A stretch of 64,000 bases of DNA from Marsupella aquatica (taxonomy: Eukaryota; Marchantiophyta). Shown one piece after another: positions 54,013-64,000 of the stretch. Within the stretch, counting starts at the first letter, position 1. Each line of letters starts with the position of its first letter. Under the pieces are notes generated by a model. That model was given only the letters and a program-made list of their open reading frames with translations, was not told where the DNA came from and searched no databases. Location of the stretch: assembly GCA_973895155.1 (NCBI GenBank), contig OZ316891.1, positions 9,052,001-9,116,000 of the forward strand. The letters are read 5' to 3'. The position numbers and the translations under genes are program-made.

Positions 54013-55359
54013 AGAGGAAGAGGGAAGATCTTGACTTGGAACTTCTTCGGTTTCCTCCGATTCACCTGAAGGTACTCAACTCATAACTACTCATCTTGGC
54101 CTACGCGTCTCGACAATCATCAACAATTTAAATCACCAATTTGAGATATGTGGTGAAGAGATCAACACCAACTGTGTGTGATATTGCTCAAATCAACCAG
54201 GATTCGGTTCCGTAAGGAATAAGGAAAGCGTTTTACTCCGTTTTTGTGGTATTTGAAATCTAAAAGTGATTTCTTTACTAGTTCTTCTCTCAGAATCCTA
54301 AAACGATTCTTCCATAAACTCCTTATTCAACAAATTCATAAGGTCTTACTTCTTATCAATAGGTAATCGGATTTTCATGTATCCTGGACTTTCATATACT
54401 CAAAAGAGATTGGCTTTACATCCAATGACTTATTACAATTCTCTTTTCCCTAGGTATCAAAGTTTCACTCTTACAAATCCATGAGTTTAAGATAAGTTTG
54501 ATATTTTCAATGCACAATTTTGTATATTTCCTTTTGATTTAGTCTTCCCTCCTAAGCCCAAGATTGGCATGAGAGAAAGACCCAAAATGGTCAAAAATTA
54601 AGTTTGCAAGGAAAAGACAATGAATCATGGTCTTGGGAGTCCACTTGTAAGGCTCCCTCAAAAGGTTGAGATGCCAAAAGGCTTAAAAACCTACAAACTT
54701 TTTCTCATCTAAACTTAAGGTCCTAAAAGGTAAGGTAAGACTAAGACTCTATAAATCTAATTCCTAAAGGTACACTAAACTATGTCCCTCTATATCCTAC
54801 TCTATCTAACTCATGGAAAGGCTCAAGAGGTGAGAAAGAGATGCAAAACAGTTTAAGCAACACATGCCAAGATATCCCGGAGAATCGGTTTAGGATATTT
54901 TGAAGTTTTTGCTTTTCATGATTTAAGAAATTCTTCATGTAGCCCTTGCAAAAGGCTTTCCAACGAGACCAAAAGCTCCTCCAACCAACATGGGGCCGAT
55001 CCACAATCATCCGGCAAAGGTGGTGCAGAATCCTCAAACCGAAATCCCACTAAAAGCGATTTTCTCCGGACTTAGCTAAAAGCGATTTACTTTGGATTTA
55101 GCAGGAAGCAATTCTTCAGTTTGAAATCCCAACTTCTTCACTTCTTTCCAAAACTTCCTTTTGAGGCTCAAAATAGGTTAAGGGGTGATTTATTGACTTG
55201 GAGAAGCTTTAAGTAAGGCCGAAAAGTTTTAAAATGTACCAATTTCACTCCATAGCTCCTTTTTACCATTCCACAAGATACCAGTTCCAGAGTTATTCCT
55301 TATGTTCGGATTTCATTCCAAATCCAGATATCACCCCAATCCGGATTTCACTTACATTC

Positions 55360-55665
55360 TCACTCCTCTATACTTCCTTGTTGGAGTGCTTCTTTGAATC
55401 TCGCATTCCCTTTGCTAGTCAAAATTCTCTTCATTTTTGCAATTAATTGTTTTTGTTCTTTGAAAGGAAAGTGATCTTCTTCAAAATCCATAGTCTCCAA
55501 TGCATGCACGTACTCCAATTGGAAGGCTCTAGAAGCATTAAAGATTGTATATAGTTTGCTTCTTGAGTTTAATGAATGTTTTTCGTGCTCAGGTTCTTCT
55601 GTGGTACCAACGTAACCATTCAAATATGCTCCTTCCATTGTGCTGATTGCACTGCTTCCGTCCAC
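55360..55665 (-). CDS. Leader ORF (101 aa) between primer site and gag
   Basis: Short open frame in the leader of element H, about 140 bp after the primer site. It is acidic at the front and has a possible helical tail (FKEQKQLIAKMKRIL). Tat/Ogre-type Ty3 elements carry an ORF1 upstream of gag; this is much shorter and not recognisably related. It could be chance. Confidence 0.35.
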   Translation of the reverse strand: MDGSSAISTMEGAYLNGYVGTTEEPEHEKHSLNSRSKLYTIFNASRAFQLEYVHALETMDFEEDHFPFKEQKQLIAKMKRILTSKGNARFKEALQQGSIEE

Positions 55666-55805
55666 TGTAGACTTGAATTGATTTGAGACTGCTCGCTCTC
55701 AGGGACTTCCTCTCAGGAGGTGTCTCTCTTGAAATGGTCTCCTTTGATTACTTCAATCTCTGTAAAACTCAAATCTATCAAAGTACCTTCACTTTTCAGG
55801 TCACT

Positions 55806-55829
55806 CCCCGACAGTGGCGCCAAAAAGCG
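55806..55829 (-). promoter_or_regulatory. Primer-binding site of Ty3-like element H
   Basis: On the minus strand TGGCGCCACTGTCGGGGAGT follows CGCTTTT at the LTR end. TGGCGCC(GTT/ACT)G.CGGGGA is the usual primer site of Tat/Athila-type plant Ty3 elements. It fixes the LTR end at about 55830. Confidence 0.8.
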
Positions 55830-56482
55830 TGTGGTAAAGTGGTTAGATTGTTAAATAACACTTTAACTTCTAAAGACCTGAATTTTTTCCTTTAAGAATT
55901 AATGAAAAGCGAATTGATACTGAAAAGAACAAATAGGATGTTAATTGGGCATGACCTTGCCAAGGAGTTCTCTCTCCATAGGATTGATGATAATCAATGA
56001 AGAAAAGCTAACAAAGAAACAAAATGACATGAAAAAGACTAGTGAGAATATCCTTTCAATTGGTCTGTTGCACAAGGTAATGTAATTTGACGACCTCCAG
56101 AAGATCAACAGGACCTTGGCTTTTTAAGAATCAGAATACATTAGAGCTTAAACCATAGCCAAATTTCAGAATGGATAACCACATTAAATAACAATTGCAA
56201 TGGAGAACAATAGCTATGAATCCAAGAATCCTTTCAGGTCAACAAAGTAGGACGATACTGAAATTCTTGATTTAATAACTTCTCAACACTACAATCACTA
56301 AACTGCCGAGTAGTTTCTCAATTTGATTTTGATTGATGGTCATGGAAATTGAACATTCAATTGTACATACCGCAACAATGGTACTTGAACCTTCCCAACC
56401 AGTTCCTCTAATTGCTTTGTCTTTCCGGTTGCACTCTCCACAAAAATCCGGACATGCTCCAACTTTGCTGATGCCATCCACT

Positions 56483-57457
56483 TCAACTTGATGTCACTCC
56501 TGGAAGACTTCCTCTGCTTTCCAGTCTCCGGAGAGCAGGTTCCAGATCTTCAATAGGATCCGGTTCCGGACTCTGAACTAATCTCTTCCGTGTCCTAGGG
56601 GGTCGGACTTCAACAATTGGTTCTTCTTCTGACTCAGTCCCCTTAGATGGCTGTCGATCCGGATCTCCAAGTTGAGCCAACATGGCTTGGTTCTTGTATT
56701 CCTCTGCCTCTTCATCTGTCAGAACCCGGTGCATGGAGTACAGGTTTGCTAGGTAGCACGAAAGCGAGGTGGGAGTCTTCAAGTGAAGATTCTGGACTTC
56801 TTTAGCAATGACTTCCTCCAACACCTTCGCCCAAGAAATCTTCTTCTCACCCACATAGGAAGCAGCAATGGTGTTCCCAATCCGGATTGTAACACGGTGA
56901 GGTTTGGCAGGGGACAGAATGGGTAACAAGAAGGACAAGACATCAAAGAACTCCTCATCCAAGCATTGAGACATCTTCCAGCCATCCTTTGGATCTACTT
57001 CGCCATCAAAATAGTTGTCAGCGATGTTTTCTTTCGAGGTCAGAAAGCTCTCTCCTTTCAATGGCACATCCAGTAATGATGAAATGACAGCCGCAGTCCA
57101 CTTTTTTGGATTTCCTCTGATAGAATCCGGAAAATCCGAAGCAAGGGTGGCACAATTCCGGACCTCCTTCACGAACACTGCACTCTGATATCCCCATGGT
57201 AACTCCATCAACTTTGCGCAGCCCATGGCCTCAAGGTTCTTCTGTAAATGGCCCTTCCTTTCCGGATCCGTAGGAATCTCCGGACGCAGCAGCTTCTCGT
57301 TAGCAATGATTGTCCACTCCTTAGTCATCCGCTTTGGTAGCGTCCGTATTCTGGATTTGTCCAGGGCAAAATCCAGATCCTTTCTCTTCACCATGATGAA
57401 CGAGGGAAAGAAAAAAAATGAATGTCGAACCCTTTCACAAAACTCCAGAAATCTCAA
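56483..57457 (-). CDS. 324-aa ORF of unknown function beside Ty3-like LTR
   Basis: Uninterrupted. The front (residues 20-240) is globular with KLMELPWGYQSAVFVKEV, then SDFPDSIRGNPKKWTAAVISSLL, a pattern like the 'VRG...IN' core of putative plant transposon proteins; DEEFFDVLSFLLP and HRVTIRIGNTIAASYVGE follow. Residues 265-320 are an acidic SEEEP linker and a basic RTRKR tail. It resembles the 618-aa ORF at 14931-16787 in plan. It lies upstream, on the same strand, of the LTR at 55830, so may be a 3' ORF of a neighbouring element that shares that LTR. An in-frame ATG inside (residue 22) may be the true start. Confidence 0.55.
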   Translation of the reverse strand: MRFLEFCERVRHSFFFFPSFIMVKRKDLDFALDKSRIRTLPKRMTKEWTIIANEKLLRPEIPTDPERKGHLQKNLEAMGCAKLMELPWGYQSAVFVKEVRNCATLASDFPDSIRGNPKKWTAAVISSLLDVPLKGESFLTSKENIADNYFDGEVDPKDGWKMSQCLDEEFFDVLSFLLPILSPAKPHRVTIRIGNTIAASYVGEKKISWAKVLEEVIAKEVQNLHLKTPTSLSCYLANLYSMHRVLTDEEAEEYKNQAMLAQLGDPDRQPSKGTESEEEPIVEVRPPRTRKRLVQSPEPDPIEDLEPALRRLESRGSLPGVTSS

Positions 57458-57800
57458 ATGATCTGGAATTTGGAATCAAAGTGTCACTGCCCCACTCAAT
57501 CGAATGATCACCCACTTCCCCTGTAACCAACTTCCTTACAACTAATGCCTCAAATTGGCAGCCTCGTCCGGCTCTATTCTCTCTTGTGACTTCTCGCAAA
57601 AGATTTCCGTAGCAATTCGATGGTGTGAGGAATGCTCGGTCTGGCTTGGTCATAAGAACTCGGTCGCCAACTTCCGGTCTCCGGTCGGATGTCAGACTTA
57701 TGGTTTTAATATTCATTCTCCCATGCCCTCTCTCATGGTTCAATAGTGCCGCTACTTTAAAGTTCCAAAAGGGTGCTATCCAGAGATTTTCGGATTTCAT
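57435..57800 (-). other. Minus-strand 121-codon open frame next to the 324-aa ORF
   Basis: Includes RRPEVGDRVLMTKPDRAFL, which faintly recalls the GDxVL block after Ty3 integrases. Overlaps the 324-codon ORF start in another frame. Could be the pol end of the same element; weak. Confidence 0.25.
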
Positions 57801-58763
57801 ACTGCAATTTAGTTTTAATGGTCCTTTTTGGTCTTAGTATACTTCGTTAACCACTAAAAGATGAAAATTTTCAAAAAAATTTGACTTTTTAATTTCCTTA
57901 GTTATAACCATGGCATCACACCCTCACCAAGTTTCAATACAGGAAGTGTTGCATTTGAATGATTGGCAGTATCATTGTATCCTTCAGCTAATTCCTTTGG
58001 AGCTAGGGCAGACACGAAAGATCCTCTCGCACATTCCTTCGGAGGCATGTTTCCCTAAATGTTGCAAAGTGATGGCAGCGATCAAGATTACAAGAGCATA
58101 CACAAATTGAAGTGGAGCAAAACTAAACTGCAAGCAAACACTGGCAGCCTGAGTGTTGTAGAAATTCTGTGAGGGTGGGGGTCGATGTTGTACAAAGTTG
58201 TTGCTGTACTGCAAGAGGAGTTTTTGAGAATGTCACTATCTCTCCTTCATGGTCCGTAGCTGGTTCACGTTTTGTGAGAGCATTCTATGTACTGGACACT
58301 GGAGAAATGAAAGAATGGACGCATCCCCATTTATTACTTAAAAGAGCTCATGAGAACACACATGCTTCTAATTAATACATACCAGAGGACTCCTCTATAC
58401 AAAACATTTCCGCTAGGAGTAAAAGATGAAACCCTTTCTCAAAAAGAGAACAAATTTTCTTTTACAGACTCCAAAACAATATAGCACTATTGCAAAACCC
58501 AAATTGCACTATTGCAAAATTCCATACTACGCAAGGTCTTCCTACACATGTGGTCTATTGGGATCAAAGCCTCCTGTAAAACTTGTATCAACACCCACAA
58601 AATGTAGGTCCTTTGGAATTATTGTAGGAGGTGTATGCACTGGTCCAATTGGCTCCTAGCCAGGCACCTCAACTGGAATTGACGCCTTCACAAGCACTAG
58701 TACACTTCAAGAAGCTCTGGCTGGAGTATGTATGGCCATCTGAATATCTGCTAACTCTTTTTC
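57801..58763. other. Intergenic DNA
   Basis: No gene supported. Short open frames (57910-58110 plus and others) have no domain. Change from transposon to host-like sequence happens around 57840-57900. Confidence 0.35.
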
Positions 58764-59595
58764 TTATGCAACCTTGAATTTCTCAAGCTCCCGAGCTCTC
58801 CATTGCTTGAAAGAATCTCTGCAATCATCATCCACTTGTGCTGCCCTCATGGTGAACAAATTGTGAATGCTTTGATCCTGGAGTAGCTTCAAAAGTTTTG
58901 AATTAGTGATTGCCATATCCCTTTCGGCGTAAGCTGCAATCCGAAAAGCAGGCTCCTCACTCTTGAGCTTCTTGGCAGCCTTGTTGCCCATGGGTTGTCC
59001 ATTGTTGCTAAATTCCCCAACAATGCTATTATCACAATCATTCGGGTTTATGATTTCTGTAGGCAAATAGGGGGTGGGGGGTACATTCTCCTTGTCTGTA
59101 GGCGATGCCTTCCCCTTATCTGGTGCGGAGTCATTTCCCTTTGCCTTCTTGCCCTTTCGTTTAATCTGCCATGTCTTCTATAGAATGGGAGAAACTTGGG
59201 CAATCTTTCAACAAGTACCAGCAGTCCATGAAAGCAAAATCCTTCCCCTTCGGATGTTGTGCCTGATAATGCTCTCTTGCCTTCTGCAAAGTATCTTCTT
59301 GATTGGAACCAGAAAGCTTGAGATCTTCTACATTGGCATACGAACCTGAAAACTTTGCAATGTCATGCTTCAAATCTCCCCATTTGCTCTCCAGTGATCT
59401 CGCGTCTCTCTTTTGGGTAGCTCTCGGCCTATGTTGATTGTAGTGGCCAGTGACACGATCCCAAAAAGCTTGATTTTTTTGCCCTGCACCCACAATAGGA
59501 TCCTGTCCTATGTTCACCCACGACATACACAATTGTTTCAACTCGTCAGACTAATTTTTTTGCCAGCTAGCACTGTTTGCTGCCATCTTTGCTAG
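58764..59595 (-). pseudogene. Myb/SANT-like protein with NAM-associated C-terminus, broken
   Basis: From ATG 59595: MAANSASWQKN, a stop (TAG where W is expected in N-W-SDEL), then LKQLCMSWVNIGQDPIVGAG, FWDRVTGHY, SLESKWGDLKHDIAKFSGSY and FMDCWYLLKDCP, the Myb/SANT-like domain of PIF/Harbinger-accessory and NAM-associated plant proteins. At 59161 a stop and a one-base shift lead to KRKGKKAKG, then QPMGNKAAKKLK and a C-terminal helix LLQDQSIHNLFTMRA, the NAM-associated region. One stop and one shift in 277 codons suggest recent loss. It may derive from a PIF/Harbinger transposon or a host family. Confidence 0.7.
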
Positions 59596-60614
59596 GGACC
59601 ACTCAAGCTCCAGAACGTGCAGAGCTCGTGCGATGCAACAATGCAGAATCTCGTGCAATGGGACGGTGCAGAAGCGAGGGAAACTTTTGTTGCAGGATTG
59701 GAGTCACTAGGTCCTTGCAACATAGGACCACGGTGGGAACAACGACGATTGAAACCGTTGGATTGAGGCAGGACTAGGGAATCTGGGCTGTTGCAACCGG
59801 ATGCCGTGAAAGAATGCAGCTTCTCCCAGCCCGCTTGTTGAGCGTAGGAGTGCCGTGCCAAGAGGTGGAAAAGGCGGCTGATATGATTAGGGTACGGGCG
59901 CCGGTGGGGGAGGATATTGGTCGCATCCCCGCCAATTGTTGCCTGACCACTCAATATAGCGGACAGGTGGGAATGCTCTAATGGAGGAGACATGATCCCA
60001 AACGCCAAAAACCCAATCCAGGGGGAAAACAAAGGAAAATATTCGGAACTAAGTACATACGGTTTGTGTCCGGATTTGGGAAAGGCCATAACATCAACAA
60101 TAATGTCCTCTTCAGCGTTTTTCCCCGTTTGTTCAATGTTCATCATTCGGGCGAGAAGGTGTGAAGATCATTCGGGCGTGTCTGGCTCTACAGAAAGATC
60201 ATGAGGTTTTAGCACATCAATGTACACTTCAGGGTTTTTCCCCTTCCTTCATGTCTTTCATCATTCGGGCGAAAATGGAGACAAGACGGGCAGTAGCTGC
60301 TGTTGCAGGAAATCATGACATCGCCTCCCTTTAATGCCACTCATGCCTTTCGGATTGAATTGAATGAAGAGAAATGATTTGCACGAAGGTTGAGCAGCTG
60401 ATTGAGTGTGGAGTGGAATTCAATGTTTGGCGCTAGTGATGGTGGGGAGAGTACGTAAGCTGTCTTGACCATCAATTGATTTAATGAACAGCTGCAGAGA
60501 ACCCATTGAGAGGCTGCATCGCTTCAGCTCTCTCCCAACTTCAACTGAGTCTTGAAGTCCCGGTGATAGAGTCGACGACGTGTGAGAGAGAGGTAGGCCC
60601 AAGCATTCCTTACA
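59596..60614. promoter_or_regulatory. Region upstream of the WD40 gene with repeated ATCATTCGGGCG
   Basis: About 1 kb between two divergently oriented genes. ATCATTCGGGCG occurs at about 60143, 60169 and 60251, and TCCGGATTTGGG lies near 60072. The open frames 59592-60146 (minus) and 60615 upstream have no domains. Bidirectional promoter is possible; no clear TATA box. Confidence 0.4.
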
Positions 60615-63600
60615 ATGTCAGCTGGAGTTGAGGGACCGGAAGAAAGCGGAGGAACGTGTAAGCCAGTGTACAAAATTCGTGGACATACTGGGTCCATTCT
60701 TTGCTGTGTCACCTCCCGCCATTCTCCAGATGAGATTGTCACTTCCAGTGAGGTTAGTTGTGAGGTAGAGCGTGGTTGCTCTGGATACACACTCTGTGCT
60801 TTATCATGTTCACTCCGGAATTGCACTTCTCTAGCTGATTATCGCTCATCCTTTTACAATGAAATGTCGATAAATTGTGACCAACGGATATCGCAGTCTT
60901 TTCATGGTGTTACATATTTCGAACGTTCAATACTTTTTGGCAGCATTAGCTTCCTTCGTCTTCAACTTAATTCGCTATACCCAATTGTACTGTGCTATAG
61001 AATAAAGTGATCAGTACCAGAATCGTCCTCAGTCCCGCTACAAGAATTCAAACCATCTATCGCTTTATTTTCTGTTTCGTGGTTCTCAGGATGGCTCGGT
61101 TAGGGTATTTGACTTACGCAGCCAAAGTTGCTCGACTACGCACCAGTGTTTCGGTGGAGAATCAGTTGCATCCGTCTCTTTAAATCCTGGTGAGGCCGTT
61201 TGCCTCAGAATCGTTTCTCAAGCAAATTCAAAATTTGGTTGGGAAGACGAGGACCTGATCTCATTCTCGCCAGTTGTTCTGTGTGACCTAACCTTATAGT
61301 GCTGTCTGCTAAAACATTGTCAGGTGACAAATTTAGAGGGGCTTGTAATCTTTGTCCGTGGTGGATATGCAGGAAATGCTATGGAGTTCTATGCTGCAGC
61401 TGGTTGTGTGGTTTACTGTGTCGATCGTCGTGTGGTATTCGCACTTCCCTTGCAAACAACGTTCGGTTTCTTGTATGCATATCTCAGGATTGAAGTAGCT
61501 GGAATTTGGAGTGTTTAAGTCCCATACAGTGTCCAAATCCGTGAATTATGGACTTCATATCCTGATGAATAATCGTCTCAAATTGTGGAGGGATCGTCTG
61601 GCAGGGAACTACAGAGATACGACTTCAACCTTGATGAAATTAACCAGGTTCAAAGTCTCTTCTATATCTTCTCACTATGATTGTCTTCTGGAAAATTCTT
61701 TCGAAGGACAAATTTATTACTTCTTTCATGTTTCCCATGAATCGCTTTTTGACTGACACACAATATGTGCTCTGCTAGCATAGGTTGTAGTGAATCAGAA
61801 GGGATCTTATGTTGCTGCAGCAGACGACAGTGGCGAGATAAAGGTTGATCAAACGCTATCTAGCAACTGCTTGATCTGAAGGCCAGTTGTTTAATAAATG
61901 TTATTTGATAGCCAGGCCGATTGAATAGCTGCTGTAAAACGGAAGAGGCGCTTAAATCAAAGATGTGTTCGATCGCAGCCCAGTGTGTGTTTCTATTTTT
62001 CTACTGTATTTTCTGCTGAGTTGCTTTCTGTTGGAGTGTGCTAGTACAGTTGAGAGTTTCAAGCTACTCACAAGCCGTGCTTGCTTGTCTGTGTGCTTCC
62101 CATATCCCTGGCATGGCCTACTCCCTATTCAGGTTATCGATGTTCACAAGTACAGACTCTACCGAACACTTCGTGGAGGCCATACAAATGTATCCAGTTA
62201 AAGCCTTCATCTAACTAAGCAGTCAGATTTAAAGATTTACCCTGTTATTTGGAGTGCAAACACGCAATACTGATGGTCACATTAATTAGCAGTGTTTTTA
62301 GACTCTTTTCATGGGATTTGAGGTTCTTGAAAGTTTTAACAGTCATGAGTAATGTGCTTTCATAACCATGAGCTGGTCATACCCTGTTTCTGTCTTGCGA
62401 TGATTTCCTTGACTGTTCCTACAGATATGCAGTGCAGTGCAGTTTCATCCTCAAAAACCATGGGAAGGTAGAACCTCTTTGTGCTACTGGCCAAGTATTA
62501 TCACGCTGCAAAGGATAACTTCAAGCAGATATGAAGTATTCTATACGTTGTTGTAGTTTCTCTGAGGAACTCCCGACATGTTGTGATAATGAAGTAGGAC
62601 TCTGCCATGGTAGACAGACATTGTCCAAGATTTTCGAGTTTTGCTGCAAGAATAGTGGTCGGACCAAGAATGACTGTATATCTAAGCATGGACCGTTGTT
62701 CATTGAACCTGATTTTCTAATTGAGAGTGTGAAAGTTGCTTGAATTGCAGTCATATCAGGGGGATTGGATTCCAAGATCATCAAGTGGGACTTTTCAAGA
62801 GGCAAACATTTGAGATCAGTAGACCTTGGTGAGCATGGACGGGGCTGCTTTTCACCTTGTTTAGTCTTTGATCACTTACTGTCTTCGTCCTGACCTGAAC
62901 CCTTCCCTTGCCCCTTGTTTGGGACCTTGAAATCAGTCTTATTCATAGTTTTATTTTAGTCCCCCTCAACCTCGTGGCAGAGCTACGAGCACTGCATCTT
63001 TGCCTGTGGAAAGTACAAGGGTGTATCTTTCACGCCTTCAAAATGTTGCTGACAGTAAGTTTGTCTTCTGGATTGTAACAACGTCTTACGGGGCTTATTC
63101 TCTTGAATTCGCCTTTCGCAGTTGCAGGCAACGCAAACGTAGGTCAACTATGCAATCCTCCTTTTGTTCATGCCTTAGCCATTCCTGAAGGTAGTGGTTC
63201 TGCGGATAGTGGAAGAGTGGTTGCAGTTGCCCGAGGAGATGGTGCTATAGAAGTCTACGATCCAGGCTTTGAGAGTGTCAAGCCTGTCGGGAGCAAGGAA
63301 ACGAAAAATAAGAAAGGCAATCATCAGACCAAGTCAGGTCAGGGTGAGATTGGTGAACCAGCTTTAAGGGTCAATGGACTCAGGTGCCACTTGGATGGTC
63401 AGCATGGGGGGCACTCAACAGCTGTATCTACTGTGTAAGTTCTCATAGCACCCTCATTATAGCGGGTCCGTTATCTTATTCCAAGTCTCTTTGGGATGAA
63501 GACCGAGTGGTCTGAAGTCATTTATAAGAATGCTCTTAAAATTGCGTTTTATGGTCTACTACAGTTGACAGGGACAGCCCTGATTCTGAGATCTGGCGGA

Positions 63601-64000
63601 AAGAGAAATGAGGAATTCACAGTTATGGGAGGGATTGTATTAAGAAGTAAATATTGGCCTAGATATTTGAACTGACACTATATTAGAAAAGATGTCTTGC
63701 GCCCTTATCCAAGCAATTACACAATTAAGTGCAAGCTGTCAGGTTCTTCGTGAGAGCTAAGTTCGTTCATCTCTGCATTTCTTTTCTTGTTGTGTAGGGC
63801 CTTTGCAGCTTTTGGTGGAAACGAGCACTTTTTGGTGTCTGGGGGCAATGATAAGTTTATAAAACTTTGGAACTGGAGATCTTCACTTGTGGTTTCTCAG
63901 TCAGATAATGGATCTGAGTTAGTACTCAACATTCAACATGGCAAGAAGGTGTGTTTAATCCATCTCTTTCTGTTAAATATAGCCTGATGGTTCCATGGCC
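60615..64000 (+). CDS. WD40-repeat protein, WDR53-like; 10 exons in window, 3' end outside
   Basis: Exons by GT-AG and frame: 60615-60752, 61090-61189, 61373-61434, 61615-61647, 61784-61843, 62133-62189, 62425-62467, 62751-62828, 63128-63434, 63798-63948. All phases agree and the joined frame is open. WD40 repeats: KIRGHTGSILCCV / DGSVRVFDLR; FYAAAGCVVYCVDRR; YVAAADDSGEIKVIDV; RGGHTN-ICSAVQFHPQKPWE / SGGLDSKIIKWDF; and SGGNDKFIKLWNW in exon 10. An Asp/Glu-rich DEINQ segment and the order match animal WDR53, thought to act as a CUL4-DDB1 adaptor. Between repeats, exon 9 has a charged Lys-rich insert. Start ATG 60615 gives a clean first repeat. At least one last exon lies beyond 64000. Confidence 0.88.

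Larger units (their letters stand above)
51442..56480 (-). mobile_element. Ty3-like element H: leader ORF and gag, pol missing
   Basis: Minus strand: an LTR from about 55830 rightward, primer site TGGCGCC (55806-55829), a leader ORF (55360-55665), gag (52207-54012) and a pre-protease end (51754-52200). The left end 51442 (TGTAGTAGTTG) is loosely similar to the LTR end at 55830 (TGTGGTAAAGTGG), including a CCTTTAAGAA block, so 51442-51750 is probably the diverged 3' LTR. Protease, RT and integrase are absent. It cuts into element B's protease. The right limit is uncertain. Confidence 0.65.

Noticed and set aside
59592-60146. 184-codon minus-strand open frame
   Set aside because: Overlaps the start of the Myb-like gene region, no domain; probably non-coding upstream DNA.

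Overview
This is nuclear DNA from a land plant. It holds a spliced WD40-repeat gene with small GT-AG introns, an intronless trihelix transcription-factor gene, a plant-type SEC61-alpha pseudogene, and a dense layer of plant Copia and Ty3 LTR retrotransposons and LINEs. Nothing looks bacterial, and I saw no tRNA, rRNA or CRISPR. I cannot name the species; the low gene density and nested transposons point to a large, repeat-rich plant genome.

Layout. (1) 1-18377: nested transposons. The backbone is one minus-strand Copia element (5' LTR at 18265-18377) split by at least three insertions: 6025-9172 (5-bp duplication TTATC), about 10301-12490, and about 13961-17800. The last carries a 618-codon ORF and a 47-bp GC-rich tandem repeat. 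A LINE fragment and the 5' end of another Copia element lie at the far left. (2) 18464-25074: a complete young Copia element on the minus strand, with 110-bp LTRs, PPT, primer-site motif and GAATA target duplication. Its gag and RNase H are broken, but pol is open for 1036 codons. (3) 25075-38976: host DNA with the trihelix gene (27147-28028), a GC-rich upstream region, a SEC61-alpha pseudogene cut by a LINE with a 15-bp target duplication, and several minisatellites. (4) 38977-57800: a second nest. It has a degenerate Copia of another family (39254-45592), the 5' part of an element related to the one at 18464 (45614-47275), another broken Copia (47276-51441) with an inverted RT segment, and a gag-only Ty3-like element with a leader ORF and an upstream 324-codon ORF. 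(5) 57801-64000: host-like DNA with a broken Myb/SANT plus NAM-associated gene (58764-59595, minus) and the WD40 gene (60615 to beyond the window, plus).

Only two genes look functional: the trihelix factor, probably a repressor, and the WDR53-like WD40 protein. Most other coding traces are transposon remains whose stops are often explicable as C-to-T (or G-to-A) changes, as expected for methylated, silenced DNA. The most interesting points are the short-LTR Copia family with a long, variable leader, the two unusual extra ORFs in LTR elements, and the SEC61-alpha pseudogene with its dated LINE insertion.
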